64,000 nt of DNA. Source: Natronorubrum tibetense GA33 (GTDB lineage: Archaea; Halobacteriota; Halobacteria; Halobacteriales; Natrialbaceae). Below are positions 20,217-29,890 of this stretch, in pieces. The stretch is from NCBI RefSeq assembly GCF_000383975.1, contig NZ_KB913017.1:875133-939132 (forward strand), written 5' to 3'. A program made the position numbers and the translations under genes. A model generated the notes under the pieces. The model searched no databases and was not told where the DNA came from. It worked only from the letters and a program-made list of their open reading frames with translations. Position 1 is the first letter of the stretch, and each line of letters starts with the position of its first letter.

Positions 20217-20990
20217 ATGTACCTTCCAGACCGAACCTGGCCGGAGGTCGGCGAGTACGTCGCGGACGAGTCGCTCGCCGTCGTCCCGCTTGGCTCCACC
20301 GAACAGCACGGTCCCCATCTCCCGGAGGGGACTGACCACATGATCGCCGAGGCGCTCGCCCGCGAGGCGACCGATCGGACCGGCTTTCTCTGTACGCCGC
20401 CGGTGCAGATCGGCGTCAGCTCCCACCATCGGCAGTTCCCCGGCACGATGTGGGTCGAAGCCCCGGTGTTCCGGGACTACGTCGAGAGCCTGTCGCGGAA
20501 CCTCACCTACCACGGCATCGACCGGATCGTCTACGTCAACGCTCACGGGGGCAACGTTTCCCACCTCCGGGAGGTCGGCCGACGGCTCCACGACGACGGG
20601 ACGGCCTACGCCATCGAGTGGATGTGGGACGAGTCGATCCCCGGGCTGATCGAGGAAGTTTTCGAGACGCCGGGTCCCCACGGCGGTCCCAAGGAGACCG
20701 CGATGATCATGCACATCGCCGAGAAACTCGTTCGCGACGATCGCCTCGAGGACGCCCGCGACGGCGGCGCAGTCTTCGATTACGACGCCGAACGGGTCCA
20801 CGGTGCGACCACCTTCTACGATTGTATCGAGAACAGTCCGAACGGCGTTTTCGGCGACCAGACGGACGCGACGCCCGAAATCGGCGAAGAGCTGTTCGAG
20901 GCCGCGACGGACCAGCTCGTTGCCTTACTCGAGTGGCTCGACGCCCGCCCGATCGACGATCTCATGCCCGAACCGCCGCTCGAGCCGTAG
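20217..20990 (+). CDS. Creatininase-family amidohydrolase (ArfB-like)
   Basis: The 257-residue protein has the family's metal-binding motif [19 protein letters not shown] near residue 24. The conserved Asn-Ala-His-Gly-Gly-Asn is in [13 protein letters not shown] and the late Glu in [14 protein letters not shown]. In archaea, members include the formamidopyrimidine deformylase ArfB of F420/riboflavin synthesis as well as creatinine amidohydrolases. The archaeal context favours the former, without proof. The start [11 protein letters not shown] directly precedes the domain. It is divergent from nikR with 128 bases between starts. Confidence 0.85.
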   Translation: MYLPDRTWPEVGEYVADESLAVVPLGSTEQHGPHLPEGTDHMIAEALAREATDRTGFLCTPPVQIGVSSHHRQFPGTMWVEAPVFRDYVESLSRNLTYHGIDRIVYVNAHGGNVSHLREVGRRLHDDGTAYAIEWMWDESIPGLIEEVFETPGPHGGPKETAMIMHIAEKLVRDDRLEDARDGGAVFDYDAERVHGATTFYDCIENSPNGVFGDQTDATPEIGEELFEAATDQLVALLEWLDARPIDDLMPEPPLEP

Positions 20991-21167
20991 CCGCCGGTGG
21001 GAGATTGGTGTTGCTCGGCGTCGGAGTACCCTGCTCTAACGTCGTGTAGCCTGTGTCGTTCCCGTTTCGGTTGGGAAACGGGGGACGCCGAAAGGCAGGT
21101 CGAGGACGCCGCGCGCCGGCCTTCCCGTCTCGCTGGACTTATGCGCTCGAGACGCCTGACACAGTCA

Positions 21168-24100
21168 ATGAGCGACCGAACGGAGTCGTCGGGGACGAGG
21201 TTCTGGACGGCCGGCGACGACCGGGCAACGATGGCGTGTTGCCAGACACTCGTCGACACGGTCGAAGACGGCGTCTTCCGGCTTGATGCCGACGACCGTT
21301 TTCTCGCGATCGACGACGCACTCCTCGAGACGACAGGCTACGCGCGCGATGCGGTCCTCGGCGAACACGTCTCGCTCCTGTTTCCGAGGTCGGACGCCGA
21401 AACGCTCGAAGGAGCCGTTCGAAACGACAGCGACGGCGTCACGTCCCTCGAGCTCCTGATCCGAACGAGCGACGGCACCACGATTCCCTGTGACTGTCGA
21501 GTGAACGGCGTGCGGGTCGACGACCGGTTTCGAGGATCGATCGTGACCGTTCGGGAACTCGAGGCGTCCGCCACTGAGACCGACAGCGTGTCCGAACGAA
21601 CGAGTTCCCCCTCACCGTCTGCCACGTTCGAAGCGGCGACGACGGTCCTCGAAGAAGCCGACGTCGGCGTCTTCGTTCTCGACGACGAGTTCGATGTTGC
21701 CTGGATCAACGAGGCGACAGAGCGATACTTCGGTCTCGATCGGGAGGCAGTCGTCGGCCGGGACAAACACCGGCTAATCGACGAGTCGATCGCGGGTCGA
21801 CTCGCCGACCCTGACGCGTTCACCGAGGCCGTCACCGCAACCTACGCGGACAACAGCTCCGTCGAGCGCTTCGAGTGTCACGTCACCGCGGGCGACGAGC
21901 GCGAGGAGCGCTGGCTCGAACACCGGAGTAAACCGATCGACACCGGACGGTACGCCGGCGGCCGAATCGAACTCTACTACGATGTCACTGCACAGCACGA
22001 CCGGGTGAGCCAGCTGCGACGGCTGAACGAGGCCGTCCGGGAGTGGCTCGCCGAGGACTCTCGCGAGCGGATCGCCGAACTGGCGAGCCGTCACGTTCGG
22101 GAGATCCTCGATCTCGAGATCAACGGCGTGTTCTGTTACGACGACGAGACGCGGACGCTCCACCCCGCTGGCTGGTCCGATCCGGCGGAGGCGTTGCTCG
22201 GCGACATTCCGTCGTTCGCGCCGGGAGAGGGCATCGCCTGGCGCGTTTTCGAGACCGGAGAACCGGTCATCTACGACGACGTCACGACCGATTCGGACGT
22301 TTACAACCCGGACACGCCGATCCGCAGCGAGATCTGCCTGCCCATTGGCGACCACGGTATCCTCATCATCGGCTCCGAGCAGCCGACCGAGTTCGACGAC
22401 GGCGATCTCTCCCTGGCGAAAATCGTCGCCTCGAGCCTCGAGGTGATCTTCGATCGGATCCGTCACGAGCGCCACCTCGAGCGCGAGCGAACTCAGACGG
22501 AGAAACTGCTCCAGACGGCCCCGATCGGCATCTCGGTCGAGGACGCGGACGGTGAGACCGTGCTCGCAAACCAGCGGGTACAGAAGCGCGTGGATTCGAT
22601 GGCGGAGGCGGCGCTCGGCGAAACGGAGATGGTGCGAGAGTGGGCCGTCCGCGATGCCTCGGGCGAACCGATCGAGCCCGGATCGAACCCGTCGGCCCGG
22701 GTCAGGGAGACTGGCGAACCGGTGTTCGACGAAGAGCTCGTCGTCGAGGGGCCGACGGGCGAACGCCGGTGGCTCTCGGTCAACGCCGTCCCGGTGTTCG
22801 ACGCCGACGGTGGGCTCGAGCGCGTGATCTCCAGCGCGGAGGACATCACGGCACTCAAAGAGCGCAAGCGTCGCCTCGAGCGCCGGAAAAGCGAACTGGA
22901 GACGGAGCTGAGCGAGATCTTCGGTCGAATCTCTGATGGCTTCTACGCGCTCGACGAGGAGTTCCGGTTCACGCACGTCAACGAAACCGCCGAACGGCTA
23001 CTGGACCGGTCGCGAAGGGAGTTGCTCGGGACCGTGCTGTGGGACATTTATCCCGAGGTCGCGGGATCCGAACTCAAGGAACGATACGGGGAAGCGTTGA
23101 CCACGCAGGAGCCGGTCTCGTTCGAGCAGTACGTCGAACCGATGGGTATCTGGGCGCAGGTGCAGGTTTACCCCTCCGAAACCGGCCTCTCCATCTACTT
23201 CCGGGACGTCACCGAGGAGAAAACCCGCGAGCGGGAGCTGATCACCTACGAAACGATCTTCGAGACGGTCGAAGACGGCATCTACGTCATCGACGGCGAG
23301 GGACGGTTCACGGCCGCCAACGAGGCCTACGCCGCCATGACCGGCTACGATCGCGACGAACTGATCGGGACCCACGCCTCGATCGTCGTCGACGAATCAG
23401 TGATGGATCTCGCGCGCGAAATCGCCGCCGAGGAGAGCGACGTGCCGACGGTCGAAGCCGAACTCGAGACGAAAGCCGGAGGTTGCGTGCCGATCGAAGC
23501 GACGGTGACCGCGCTCTCAGTGACCGGTTCCGATCGCGAACGCGTCGGCGTCGTCCGGGACGTCACCAAGCGCAAGGAGCGCCAGCGAAAACTCGAGGCG
23601 AGCGAACAACGCTATCGGACCCTCGCGGAGAACTTCCCGAACGGGACCGTCGGCCTGTACGACGAGAATCTGCGGTACACGGCCGCCGGCGGGCAACTGC
23701 TCGACGAGCTCGGGATCGACCGTGACGACGTGATCGGCCAGACGATCGCCGACCGGTATCCCGAGACTATCCTCGAGACGGTCGAACCCCACTTCCGGGC
23801 CGCACTCGAGGGCGAGGAGCGGTCGTTCGATCTGCGCTACCACGGCCGGGAGCTACTGGCCCACACCCTCCCGGTCCAGACGGACGGCACCGTTCGTCGG
23901 GGGATGCTCGTCGTGCAGGACATCACCGAACGGAAGGCCTACGAGCGGAAACTCGAGGAGTCGAACGAGCGACTCGAGCAGTTCGCCTACGCTGCCAGCC
24001 ACGACCTCCAGGAGCCGTTGCGGATGGTTACGAGCTACCTCCAGCTGATCGAATCCCGCTACGCGGACGAACTCGACGACGACGCCGAGGAGTTCATCGC

Positions 24101-24635
24101 GTTTGCCGTCGACGGTGCCGACCGGATGCGCGAGATGATCGACGGACTGCTCGAGTACTCCCGCGTCGAGACGCGGGGCGATCCGTTCGAGTTGGTCGAT
24201 CTCGACGACGTGCTCGAGGACGTTCGGCGGGACCTCGAATTACAGGTCGACGAGAGCGGGGCCGTAATCGAGACGCCGGACACATTGCCTGCGATTTGTG
24301 GCGACAGGAGTCAGCTCCGGCAGGTGTTCCAGAACCTGCTCGCCAACGCGATCGAGTACAGCGACGACGAGCCGCGCGTGACCGTCTCGGCCGAACGCGA
24401 CGGACAACGGTGGACCGTCTCGGTCAGCGACGAGGGGATCGGCATCGACCCGGACGACGCTGACCGTGTCTTCGATATCTTCCAGCGACTCCACAGTCAC
24501 GAGGAACACGACGGCACCGGGATCGGGCTCGCGCTCTGTCAACGTATCGTCGAACGCCACGGCGGTGAGATCTGGGTCGACTCCGAACCCGGGAAGGGGT
24601 CGACGTTCTCGATGACGCTGCCGGTGGCCGAATGA
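21168..24635 (+). CDS. Multi-PAS/GAF soluble sensor histidine kinase
   Basis: A 1155-residue kinase without membrane helices. I count six PAS-like domains and one GAF. PAS at about 20-130 ([21 protein letters not shown]) and 160-270 ([20 protein letters not shown]) are followed by GAF at about 290-440. Four more PAS domains follow, beginning with [37 protein letters not shown] and [15 protein letters not shown]. The kinase core has [35 protein letters not shown] and [18 protein letters not shown], all intact. Several unknown cytosolic signals or redox ligands may be integrated. ATG 21168 is chosen because the upstream in-frame sequence to 20997 is not protein-like. No response regulator is adjacent. 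Confidence 0.92.
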   Translation: MSDRTESSGTRFWTAGDDRATMACCQTLVDTVEDGVFRLDADDRFLAIDDALLETTGYARDAVLGEHVSLLFPRSDAETLEGAVRNDSDGVTSLELLIRTSDGTTIPCDCRVNGVRVDDRFRGSIVTVRELEASATETDSVSERTSSPSPSATFEAATTVLEEADVGVFVLDDEFDVAWINEATERYFGLDREAVVGRDKHRLIDESIAGRLADPDAFTEAVTATYADNSSVERFECHVTAGDEREERWLEHRSKPIDTGRYAGGRIELYYDVTAQHDRVSQLRRLNEAVREWLAEDSRERIAELASRHVREILDLEINGVFCYDDETRTLHPAGWSDPAEALLGDIPSFAPGEGIAWRVFETGEPVIYDDVTTDSDVYNPDTPIRSEICLPIGDHGILIIGSEQPTEFDDGDLSLAKIVASSLEVIFDRIRHERHLERERTQTEKLLQTAPIGISVEDADGETVLANQRVQKRVDSMAEAALGETEMVREWAVRDASGEPIEPGSNPSARVRETGEPVFDEELVVEGPTGERRWLSVNAVPVFDADGGLERVISSAEDITALKERKRRLERRKSELETELSEIFGRISDGFYALDEEFRFTHVNETAERLLDRSRRELLGTVLWDIYPEVAGSELKERYGEALTTQEPVSFEQYVEPMGIWAQVQVYPSETGLSIYFRDVTEEKTRERELITYETIFETVEDGIYVIDGEGRFTAANEAYAAMTGYDRDELIGTHASIVVDESVMDLAREIAAEESDVPTVEAELETKAGGCVPIEATVTALSVTGSDRERVGVVRDVTKRKERQRKLEASEQRYRTLAENFPNGTVGLYDENLRYTAAGGQLLDELGIDRDDVIGQTIADRYPETILETVEPHFRAALEGEERSFDLRYHGRELLAHTLPVQTDGTVRRGMLVVQDITERKAYERKLEESNERLEQFAYAASHDLQEPLRMVTSYLQLIESRYADELDDDAEEFIAFAVDGADRMREMIDGLLEYSRVETRGDPFELVDLDDVLEDVRRDLELQVDESGAVIETPDTLPAICGDRSQLRQVFQNLLANAIEYSDDEPRVTVSAERDGQRWTVSVSDEGIGIDPDDADRVFDIFQRLHSHEEHDGTGIGLALCQRIVERHGGEIWVDSEPGKGSTFSMTLPVAE

Positions 24636-24696
24636 GCTCCCCACCAGCGAGGGCACTGGCCAGGTGCTGATCGCTGGGACGGAAATCGGCCCCTGC

Positions 24697-24776
24697 CGTG
24701 ATTCAATCACGTGTATTCAATCTTGAATGTGTGAAAGTCACCCGAACGTTTACTACTGTCTACCACACTTGATCAA
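24697..24776. promoter_or_regulatory. Cluster of palindromes in the promoter of the small membrane protein gene
   Basis: CGTGATT-c-AATCACG (24697-24711) and ATTCAA-tc-TTGAAT (24715-24728) are perfect inverted repeats placed one after the other. They are followed by a TATA-like gtttacta about 30 bases before ATG 24779. A third palindrome, TTGATCAA (24769-24776), lies just before the start. The position upstream of and after the TATA element fits activator and repressor sites respectively. Regulators are unknown. Confidence 0.5.
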
Positions 24777-24778
24777 TC

Positions 24779-25030
24779 ATGTCCACCGACCAAGCAGGCC
24801 TGTCACTCCGATTCGGCGCGGGACGGTTCGAAGAACAGTTGCTCTACCTGATCCTCATTCTCCAACTGACGCTGGGGGCGATGCTCGTCGTTGTCACAGT
24901 CGGGTGGCTGTTCTTCTCGTTCAATCACCTCTCGTACTCGGCGCAGTCAGTCGTCTACCTTCTCTGGATCGTTCCGATACTGATCGGGTTAGCGGCGCCG
25001 CTTTACTTTCTCACGCAGCTGTACGAATGA
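24779..25030 (+). CDS. Small two-helix membrane protein
   Basis: An 83-residue protein with two long hydrophobic segments (LLYLILILQLTLGAMLVVV and VVYLLWIVPILIGLAAPLYF). The N-terminus is short and polar. I do not recognise the family. The start is well supported by a TATA-like element at the leaderless distance and by the palindromic promoter cluster, so the gene is probably regulated as a single unit. Confidence 0.65.
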   Translation: MSTDQAGLSLRFGAGRFEEQLLYLILILQLTLGAMLVVVTVGWLFFSFNHLSYSAQSVVYLLWIVPILIGLAAPLYFLTQLYE

Positions 25031-25200
25031 GATCTGCGCCAGCGTGAGCGACGTGGTTTCGACCGGCGTGGTGGTTCGGTAGTGGTGGTGTGTCGAATGC
25101 GGGCCGCTGATCCGGCCCTCCGCCCTCCCTCGAGCGTTTCGCGCTCGGTTCTCGAGCGGTGGGAGACTCCAGTCGGTTTCGTGACTGTATCTCGAGTCCG

Positions 25201-25389
25201 TCAATCACCCGGGTGGGAGTTCTCCTGTGAGGCGGGCCAGAATCGGCAGCCACAGGGGTGGGCCGTTCCCTCGCTCGGCCCGCGGACGGTTACGGCGGTG
25301 ATCAGGTTGCCACAGGTCGGACACTCGGGCAGCGTCGATCGATCGGTCGTCGATCGCTCCTCCGTCGCCTGCGACGACGTGTCGCTCAT
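25201..25389 (-). CDS. Small zinc-finger-like protein
   Basis: A 62-residue protein with CPTCGNLITAV in the middle and HPCGC about 17 residues later. This gives a CPxCG-type half-knuckle plus a second Cys pair, likely one zinc site. The N-terminal 20 residues are Ser/Thr-rich and probably disordered. Haloarchaea encode many such small CPxCG proteins with diverse roles; none can be assigned. The ATG at 25389 is the only good start. Confidence 0.65.
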   Translation of the reverse strand: MSDTSSQATEERSTTDRSTLPECPTCGNLITAVTVRGPSEGTAHPCGCRFWPASQENSHPGD

Positions 25390-25454
25390 CGCGCCTCCCG
25401 GCCGGGCGATGGACGGGGCGCTCGAGGCGGGCGGTTCATCGGTCGTGCGGGACG

Positions 25455-25600
25455 TTTATATCCCGTCGAAATAGACGTAATCATGGCTTCAACCCGTCGT
25501 GGGGTTGGAAGCCACGTCTCGGGTGTCTCAGCACCCGGGGCATTTCGGCGCATGCCCCCGGCGACTGGTGTGGAGAGTGGCTTCCGTTCTAATTGTTGAA
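25455..25600 (+). ncRNA. Candidate structured RNA with own TATA box (or mobile-element remnant)
   Basis: A TATA-like tttatat at 25455-25461 would place a transcript start near 25483-25490. Three hairpins follow at once: a 12-bp stem with one bulge, TGGCTTCAACCC paired with GGGTTGGAAGCCA (25484-25514), CGGGTG-tctcag-CACCCG (25520-25537) and GGGGCAT/ATGCCCC (25537-25558). Alternatively the ATG at 25483 could open a 38-codon leaderless frame, but its product is low-complexity and the base pairing is more striking. The rest of the 25390-25712 spacer shows no gene. Confidence 0.35.
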
Positions 25601-25712
25601 CTATTGTTGCTTATATCTACTGCTAATGAGTGGCGAGGAGAGTGTTCGATCGAGGGGGAGTGCCGCTTTCGTTTGGTTCTTGGCCGTCTGAGGTCCTTCA
25701 GCCAGAAATTCG

Positions 25713-26033
25713 TTAGTCAAATCCGTATTTGACCTGTAGGAAGAGTGCGAGAAGAAACACCCCTATACCGAGGACGAGAACGACAGTCGTTACCGATTCA
25801 GGAGCCGTCGTTATCTCGAACTGCTGTTCGACCTGATTGACCAGCAGAGCGAACGCACAAACACTCATCAGAGCCCATACGGCTATTTTGTAGCTGTCTG
25901 CACTCGAACGGTACAGGCTAAGCGTGGCCAACAGAATGGCACCGAAGAACGACAGATGTAATATAATCCCGAGTTCCGAACTGGAGAGATACAGTACTCC
26001 GCTCTCCAAAGTGTGTTCTATATAATCTGTCAT
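25713..26033 (-). CDS. Small AT-rich membrane protein, family unknown
   Basis: A 106-residue frame from ATG 26033 with three hydrophobic segments (ELGIILHLSFFGAILLATLS, KIAVWALMSVCAFALLV and VTTVVLVLGIGVFLLALFLQ). I prefer ATG 26033 to the GTG at 26141 because a TATA-like ttattt lies about 31 bases upstream. GC content is clearly lower than in neighbouring genes and the codons are richer in A/T endings, which suggests recent acquisition. The adjacent stretch 26034-26220 is also AT-rich. No partner gene is evident. Confidence 0.55.
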   Translation of the reverse strand: MTDYIEHTLESGVLYLSSSELGIILHLSFFGAILLATLSLYRSSADSYKIAVWALMSVCAFALLVNQVEQQFEITTAPESVTTVVLVLGIGVFLLALFLQVKYGFD

Positions 26034-26257
26034 TTGCGCTTTTGAAGATTCTCTGGTCAAATAATTCTTCGGAGCAAGCAGGACGTTAGCAGCACTTGTA
26101 TAATATCGCCAGCTCTCGTCAGAGAGAACTTGTATATGCACAATTCACTGGTCCACTAGTGTGTTTTACTTTAAATCACTCACCGGAAATTGGAAGTCGT
26201 AAAGGCGGACTGAGACAACAGCTATATATCCAACCACCTGTTCGTCCCAGCAAAGCG

Positions 26258-26713
26258 GTGCACGACGTGATTTCGATACCTACTCGATCGAATCGGCTGT
26301 TGCTCGCCGTATCGTTCGTCTGCTTCGCCGTTGCCGGTCTTCTCACCAGTGCCGTCGACACACTCGTGCCGACCCTCGCGGCCACCGCGGTCGCCATCGC
26401 AGGCGTCTACTGCGTCGCCCGCTACGCGACCCGCGTCTCCCGGCGGACGCTCGCCAATCTCTCGCTCGCGTTCTGGGTCGCCTTCCTCGCCGTCGCCGGC
26501 GTCCACGTGATTGGTCTCGAGACCGTCGGCGCTGCCATCCCTGGCAACGCGTCGACGTACGTCCACTCGCTGACCGCGATCACCTGGGGCACGCTGCTCA
26601 TCGCCGCCGCGGCGACGGTCTTCCTGGGCTTCCGCGAGTACGGCGCGACCTCGAGTGCCGACGCCCCCGAAGAGCAGATCCTCGAGAGCGAATCCGACTA
26701 CTCGACGCGGTAA
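26258..26713 (+). CDS. Four-helix membrane protein, uncharacterised
   Basis: The 151-residue protein has about four transmembrane segments (LLLAVSFVCFAVAGLLTS, TLAATAVAIAGVYCVA, FWVAFLAVAGVHVIGL and WGTLLIAAAATVFLGF) and an acidic C-terminus ending in EEQILESESDYSTR. The start is uncertain. GTG 26258 lies about 30 bases after a strong TATA-like ctatatat (26222-26229) and is preferred; GTG 26267 is possible. The frame open farther upstream to 26096 is AT-rich and not protein-like. GC content is normal for this genome, unlike the preceding gene. Confidence 0.55.
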   Translation: MHDVISIPTRSNRLLLAVSFVCFAVAGLLTSAVDTLVPTLAATAVAIAGVYCVARYATRVSRRTLANLSLAFWVAFLAVAGVHVIGLETVGAAIPGNASTYVHSLTAITWGTLLIAAAATVFLGFREYGATSSADAPEEQILESESDYSTR

Positions 26714-26857
26714 CGATCGATAGCTGTTTTCGGCACGATTCTCGGGTCTCGAGCCGACGGGAGGTTCTTGTTGCAGTTCTTGGTGACCGACTGTGATACT
26801 CACTCGAGAGGCGTCTCGAGATCCCGAAGCCGGACGACGAACCCCCGAGCGCCGCTC

Positions 26858-27526
26858 TCAGCTGACCCGGTAACTCGCCGCGATCCCTTCACCCAGTGGG
26901 AGCACGATCGTCTCGAAATCGGGATCGTCGGTCACGCGCTCGAGGTAGTCCGCGATCCCCCGCGTGTGTTCGTTCACGTCGTCGGGCGCTCCGCCCTCCG
27001 CGATTGTTAGCAACGCCTCGAAATCGATCGGGCCGGCGGTTATCGCGTTGTCCGCGATCACGACGCCGCCGACGGGGACCTTCGAGCGGACGGCCTCGAA
27101 CGCGTCCGCGTACCGGTGTTTCTGGTGGTCGATCAACACCACGTCGAACGGGCCCGTGTAGTCCTCGACGGTCTCCATCGCGTCGCCCAGTTCGTACTGC
27201 GCGAGGTCGTCGTACCCGCCCCGATCCATGTACTCTCGAGCGAGCTCGAGTTCGTCCTCGTCGACCTCCGTGAGCACGATTTCGCCGTCGTCGGGCAGCG
27301 CCGCTGCCATCCAGTACGCCGAGTAACCGTAGCCGGAGCCGAACTCGAAGATCCGCTCCGCGTCGGCCATCCGGGCGACGAACCGCAAGAATGCACCGAC
27401 CTCGGGACCGACGTGGGGGAACCCCTCCCGTTCGGCGTAGTCGTCCATCTCGCTCAGCGTCTCGTCGGGGTCGGGTCCGACCGCGCGAACGAAGCGAGCG
27501 ATCTCGTCCGAGAGAACATCGACCAT
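26858..27526 (-). CDS. SAM-dependent O-methyltransferase (COMT family 3-like)
   Basis: The 222-residue protein has the helical N-terminus of catechol/caffeoyl-CoA O-methyltransferases, then the SAM motif I ERIFEFGSGYGYSAYWMA. An acidic strand EIVLTEVDEDELELAR follows, then FDVVLIDHQKHRY, with the Asp-His pair near the metal site, and VIADNAI (motif with conserved Asp-Asn). These residues suggest a divalent-metal-dependent enzyme; the acceptor is unknown. ATG 27526 begins the domain. The divergent LysE-type gene starts 87 bases away. Confidence 0.87.
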   Translation of the reverse strand: MVDVLSDEIARFVRAVGPDPDETLSEMDDYAEREGFPHVGPEVGAFLRFVARMADAERIFEFGSGYGYSAYWMAAALPDDGEIVLTEVDEDELELAREYMDRGGYDDLAQYELGDAMETVEDYTGPFDVVLIDHQKHRYADAFEAVRSKVPVGGVVIADNAITAGPIDFEALLTIAEGGAPDDVNEHTRGIADYLERVTDDPDFETIVLPLGEGIAASYRVS

Positions 27527-27612
27527 ACGGCTCCTTACGGCGGCACCGATATCAAAGCCAGTGGCCTTTTCACGACCCGCTGCGGACTCGAGACCGAGAA
27601 CCAGTGACGCTG

Positions 27613-28281
27613 ATGACGGCCCTCGCAGGAATGATCTTCGGACTCGCCCTCGCCGCACCGCCGGGACCCATGAACGCAATCATCGCCGAGGAGAGCGTCG
27701 TTCGCGGCTGGATGGCCGGCTTTCGGGCCGGACTGGGCGCGATGTCAGCCGACGTGCTCTTCTTCGTGCTCACGCTCGCCGGCGCGGTCGCCGTCATCGA
27801 TCAGTTTCCGGTGGCTCGGCCGCTTCTCTACCTCGTCGGCGGCGTCCTCATGCTGTACTTCGCCGTCGGCGCGATCCGAGAGGCCAGAGCCGCAGCCACG
27901 TTCACCGCCGACGGCGACCACGCCGTCTCGACGGGGTTCCGAAAGACGTTCGCCCTCTCGTTGACCAACCCCTACCAGATCGGCTTCTGGCTCACCGTCG
28001 GCGTCGGCTTACTCGAGTCCGGCACGCTCGACGTGCTCTCGCACGTCCCGGGCGCCGGCGCGGCGCTCGAGGGTGCGCTGACCGTCCAGACCGGTTCGCC
28101 GACGCTGCTCGTCGGCTTCTTCGCCGGCATCGCGGTCTGGATCGTCGTCTACCCCGCCGCGCTGGTCGCAGCGGGCCGGCGCGTCGACGCCTTTGCACCC
28201 GTCGTCGCCGCGCTGAGCGCGGTCGTCCTGGTCGGCTTCGGACTCCTCTTTCTCGCGATTGGGGCGCTCCGCATCGTCTGA
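27613..28281 (+). CDS. LysE-family translocator
   Basis: The 222-residue membrane protein has about six helices. The opening segment, FGLALAAPPGPMNAIIAEESV, carries the PGP motif typical of the LysE/RhtB amino-acid exporter superfamily, and LTNPYQIGFWLTVG matches the second conserved Asn-Pro. It probably exports amino acids or similar small molecules. Possible starts are GTG 27604 and ATG 27613; the latter is used here. It is divergent from the O-methyltransferase. Confidence 0.85.
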   Translation: MTALAGMIFGLALAAPPGPMNAIIAEESVVRGWMAGFRAGLGAMSADVLFFVLTLAGAVAVIDQFPVARPLLYLVGGVLMLYFAVGAIREARAAATFTADGDHAVSTGFRKTFALSLTNPYQIGFWLTVGVGLLESGTLDVLSHVPGAGAALEGALTVQTGSPTLLVGFFAGIAVWIVVYPAALVAAGRRVDAFAPVVAALSAVVLVGFGLLFLAIGALRIV

Positions 28282-28326
28282 AGCGAGGCGAAGCGCGACT
28301 TCCACGAAAAACGACCGACTGCCGAA

Positions 28327-29661
28327 TCAGAACCGGTCGGATCGATCGTCGGACTCCTCGCGGTCCTTCTCACCGGTCGAGTCCTTAGCACCGTTCGATT
28401 GCACGGAGTCGTCGCCTTCCGTCCCCGACGTATCGGCGTCGTCAACGTTCGTCTCCGCATCGTCCCACCCAGACCACGGTCTCGAGTCGGTATCCGATCC
28501 TGCCGAACCGTCCCGATCCGACTCGTCGGACCAGCCGTCCAGGTCGTCCCACGCGGTCGAACCGTCCCACGTGGGTTCGTCTCGAGCCGTGTCGCGTCGG
28601 TCGCTCGAGGGGGACTCATCACCTCGACCGATCCCGTCGGCGTCGGTCCCGCGGCCCCAGTCCACCGTCTCGCGGGGATCGCGACCGGCTGATCGATCAG
28701 GAGCGGCCCCCGTCCCGTCGTCGGCTCGAACCCCTGTCCGCTGTTCCGGGATGAGGTCGAGCGCGTCGTCCGTATCGCCGAGGATCAACAGCGCGTGATA
28801 GCGCACGAAGCTCCGAACGGGTGCTTCGAGCGCCGCGACGACGTACTGATAGGCCAGATAGGCGAAGACCAACAGGACGACCGCAACCCAGACGAGGTTC
28901 GGATGGATCGCTTCGAATAGCAGCGCCACGAGGACGAACGCGATGATCCCGAAAAAGGTGAGGAAGAATCCGATCATCGCGAACAGCATCCAGAAGGCGA
29001 ACCCGATCAGCCAGGCGATCAGGAGGTAGCCGACCGTCCCGCTCCAGTTCGACGCCAGCGTCGGGGCGAACCGTCGCCAGGCGGCGATCGGGCCACACGC
29101 CTGCTGCAGCATGATCGGAACTACGAACGCCGTTGTGAGCGTATAGACCGCGTACCAGCCGACGCCGATGCCGATCGCGGAGAGTATTACGAGCGCGAGT
29201 TGTTGGTTCGTCACGTCTGCAACGTCGGTGACGTTGCCGCCGAGGATCACGGCCGAGACGGGAATCGCGAGCGCGACGATCAGCCCGAGCCACAGCAGGA
29301 CCCGGAACGCTAGCAGCCACAGGGCGCGGCCGAGGTTCGCACGACCGTACCGCCGCAGATGGATCGCCTCAGATCGGAGCGACTCGACGAAGACGAACTC
29401 GAGCAGCGCGGCGAGATACCTGAACGCGGCGTAGATCGCGAGAACGATCAGAAGTACCGCCGTTGCGATCCACCGGACGTCGGGATCGTCGACCCCTTCT
29501 GCAATCGCCTCCATCGGGACGTTGAAAAACTGCGTCGTAACGGTGATCCCGCCGAGAAAGAGGACGACGAGCGCGAGTTTGAGCCAGCCGACGGAGCCCA
29601 GGGCTCCGAAATACCGCTTCGTGATCGCGAAGGCGTCACCCAGGGTATCGATCGTATACAT
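28327..29661 (-). CDS. Polytopic membrane protein with long acidic C-terminal tail
   Basis: The 444-residue protein resembles haloarchaeal families of unknown function. Residues 1-300 contain about six hydrophobic segments (for example LKLALVVLFLGGITVTT, ATAVLLIVLAIYAAFRYLAA and IGFFLTFFGIIAFVLVALLF). An amphipathic FVFVESLRSEAIHLRRY segment follows the second helix pair. The final 120 residues are disordered and rich in Asp, Ser and Arg (DRSAGRDPRETVDWGRG, ESDDRSDRF). Transport or envelope roles are possible, but no motif decides. A TATA-like element (ttgaaagagcgat region, minus strand) precedes ATG 29661. Confidence 0.75.
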   Translation of the reverse strand: MYTIDTLGDAFAITKRYFGALGSVGWLKLALVVLFLGGITVTTQFFNVPMEAIAEGVDDPDVRWIATAVLLIVLAIYAAFRYLAALLEFVFVESLRSEAIHLRRYGRANLGRALWLLAFRVLLWLGLIVALAIPVSAVILGGNVTDVADVTNQQLALVILSAIGIGVGWYAVYTLTTAFVVPIMLQQACGPIAAWRRFAPTLASNWSGTVGYLLIAWLIGFAFWMLFAMIGFFLTFFGIIAFVLVALLFEAIHPNLVWVAVVLLVFAYLAYQYVVAALEAPVRSFVRYHALLILGDTDDALDLIPEQRTGVRADDGTGAAPDRSAGRDPRETVDWGRGTDADGIGRGDESPSSDRRDTARDEPTWDGSTAWDDLDGWSDESDRDGSAGSDTDSRPWSGWDDAETNVDDADTSGTEGDDSVQSNGAKDSTGEKDREESDDRSDRF

Positions 29662-29890
29662 ATCGCTCTTTCAATTATTTCGAACTGTCAAATAGGTGCT
29701 GATACGTTTTAGGCGAACCGATGCGCCTCACTCCCCGGAGTAGCCACCCGCGAGAAAACAATTCTCTATGCGAACGCCACTGACGCAACGAAGCACGGAA
29801 AGCGGACTGCACGACTGGCGAATCGGTAGCGATGCTCCCGGCAGGACTGTCGGCCGAGGGTGGATCGCGTCGACGCGGGCGACGGAACCG

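Noticed and set aside
25483-25599. 38-codon frame over the triple hairpin
   Set aside because: Leaderless spacing is possible, but the product lacks domain character and the stems explain the sequence better.
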